Below are positions 5,504 through 5,947 of a stretch of DNA of 5,947 bases, one piece after another; the first letter of the stretch is position 1, and every line of letters starts with the position of its first letter. The notes beneath the pieces are model-generated. The model searched no databases. It was not told the origin of the DNA and saw only the letters and a list, made by a program, of their open reading frames with translations. Origin of the DNA: Fidelibacterota bacterium (GTDB taxonomy: Bacteria > Marinisomatota > Marinisomatia > SCGC-AAA003-L08 > TMED6); contig PAOX01000035.1 of the NCBI GenBank assembly GCA_002710085.1, forward strand, positions 6,310-12,256, given 5' to 3'. The position numbers and the translations under genes are program-made.

Positions 5504-5509
5504 AATATA
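5504..5509 (-). promoter_or_regulatory. Possible -10 element for the small membrane protein gene
   Basis: The minus strand reads TATATT, one mismatch from TATAAT, about 33 bases before the start codon. No good -35 hexamer exists at 15-18 bases further upstream; TTTAAC at 5530..5525 is the closest. In such AT-rich DNA this motif arises easily, so the call is tentative. Confidence 0.2.
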
Positions 5510-5565
5510 CAAAGCAAGCATTTAGTTAAAGTAGTTTATTAAGTGATACTTATAAGTTAAAAAGG

Positions 5566-5947
5566 TTAATTAATTTCTTCGTTCTCGTCAACAAAGTGAA
5601 GTATATAAGAACCTAACAACAATAAAACTAAAACTACAGAGACTCCAAGCCTTTGAGCAGCCACCCCACTAAAATCAAAATATGTTAATGCAATATATGT
5701 AACTTGAGCAAGTAAAAATGGACCTAAAAAAGCTGTAATTTTTCCTGAAAATGCAAAAAATCCAAAAAATTCATTTTGTTTTTTTTCTGGAGAGAATCGA
5801 CTCATTAACGATCTGCTTGATGATTGATTTGGACCACTAGAGAACCCTACCAAAACTCCTGCAAACCAAAATATAGTCTCATTATCTACAAAAACAACTA
5901 AACAGGTAGCAATAATAAGTAAAAAATTAGAGATTTGAATTGTTTTT
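5566..5947 (-). CDS. MFS transporter, UMF1/Atg22-like family (C-terminal part)
   Basis: The frame stays open to the right edge, so 126 residues of a longer polytopic inner-membrane protein are visible; full-length members usually have about 12 membrane segments and over 400 residues. The fragment begins in a membrane helix (NFLLIIATCLVVFV), then FWFAGVLVGFSSGPNQ leads into the hallmark loop S-S-S-R-S-L-M-S-R-F-S-P. EFFGFFAFSGKITAFLGP follows, which is the UMF1/Atg22-type signature (family pattern 'Q-x-x-SRSLx-R-x-x-P ... EFFG ... GK ... GP'). Two more hydrophobic segments follow (about residues 77-90 and 101-118), the second preceded by QRLGV, and the protein ends with an acidic cytoplasmic tail, FVDENEEIN. 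The substrate is unknown; yeast Atg22 exports amino acids from the vacuole, but that cannot be carried over. A TTG at 5853..5851 could be mistaken for a start, yet it falls inside a conserved helix and coding similarity continues upstream. Confidence 0.85.
   Translation of the reverse strand, partial: KTIQISNFLLIIATCLVVFVDNETIFWFAGVLVGFSSGPNQSSSRSLMSRFSPEKKQNEFFGFFAFSGKITAFLGPFLLAQVTYIALTYFDFSGVAAQRLGVSVVLVLLLLGSYILHFVDENEEIN

Larger units (their letters stand above)
5472..5565. other. 94-base intergenic region with inverted repeats and a possible promoter
   Basis: This is the longest gene-free stretch. It contains a 17-base perfect inverted repeat near the downstream gene and a 10-base palindrome ACTTATAAGT at 5548-5557, close to the transporter stop. 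The hexamer AGTTAA occurs on the plus strand at 5489, 5524 and 5555. No GC-rich terminator hairpin with a T-tract follows the transporter gene. Confidence 0.5.

Noticed and set aside
5851..5853. TTG as the start of the transporter gene
   Set aside because: The frame continues upstream to the window edge and encodes hydrophobic helix sequence that fits the family. Starting here would remove most of the transporter.

Overview
This window is strongly AT-rich and densely packed, with every convincing gene on the minus strand, so transcription runs from right to left. It looks like a streamlined bacterial genome. In transcription order it holds: the C-terminal part of a UMF1/Atg22-like MFS transporter (cut by the right edge); a small membrane-anchored protein of unknown function; smpB; tyrS; an NlpC/P60 cysteine peptidase; an HNH endonuclease; trpS; scpA; scpB; and the first nine codons of an RsuA/RluB-type pseudouridine synthase (cut by the left edge). 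I see no tRNA, rRNA, insertion sequence, CRISPR array or phage gene. No gene-free stretch exceeds 100 bases.

From smpB leftward (5068 to 1) the genes form one tightly packed unit. Junctions are a 1-base TAATG overlap (smpB/tyrS), a 2-base gap (tyrS/NlpC), an 8-base overlap (NlpC/HNH), a 1-base gap (HNH/trpS), a TAATG overlap (trpS/scpA), a 4-base gap (scpA/scpB) and an ATGA overlap (scpB/pseudouridine synthase). This suggests a single polycistronic mRNA with translational coupling. Its products cover ribosome rescue (SmpB), tRNA charging (TyrRS, TrpRS), chromosome condensation (ScpA/ScpB, partners of Smc), rRNA modification (RluB-like), probable murein-peptide hydrolysis (NlpC/P60) and an HNH nuclease of unknown role. 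Clear Shine-Dalgarno sequences are visible only before tyrS, trpS and, at a long spacing, the pseudouridine synthase.

Right of smpB the layout loosens, with 61-base and 94-base intergenic gaps. The 113-residue protein has an N-terminal membrane anchor and a segment that reads like a heavy-metal-associated (HMA) beta-alpha-beta-beta-alpha-beta fold without any cysteine. A 17-base perfect inverted repeat lies just upstream of its start. The transporter fragment has no start codon in the window that I would trust.

Taxonomy is inferred from protein flavour only. The HNH family, the TyrRS subtype, the UMF1 transporter and the AT-rich compact style would suit a marine uncultured lineage such as Marinimicrobia/SAR406 or a relative. 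A streamlined proteobacterium is not excluded, since trpS, scpA, scpB and rluB are also neighbours there and TrpRS is similar to the E. coli enzyme. I found no clear new multi-gene defence or mobile system. The best leads are the cysteine-free HMA-like protein with its palindrome, the altered HIGH motif of TrpRS, and the two non-classical hydrolases inside the housekeeping operon.
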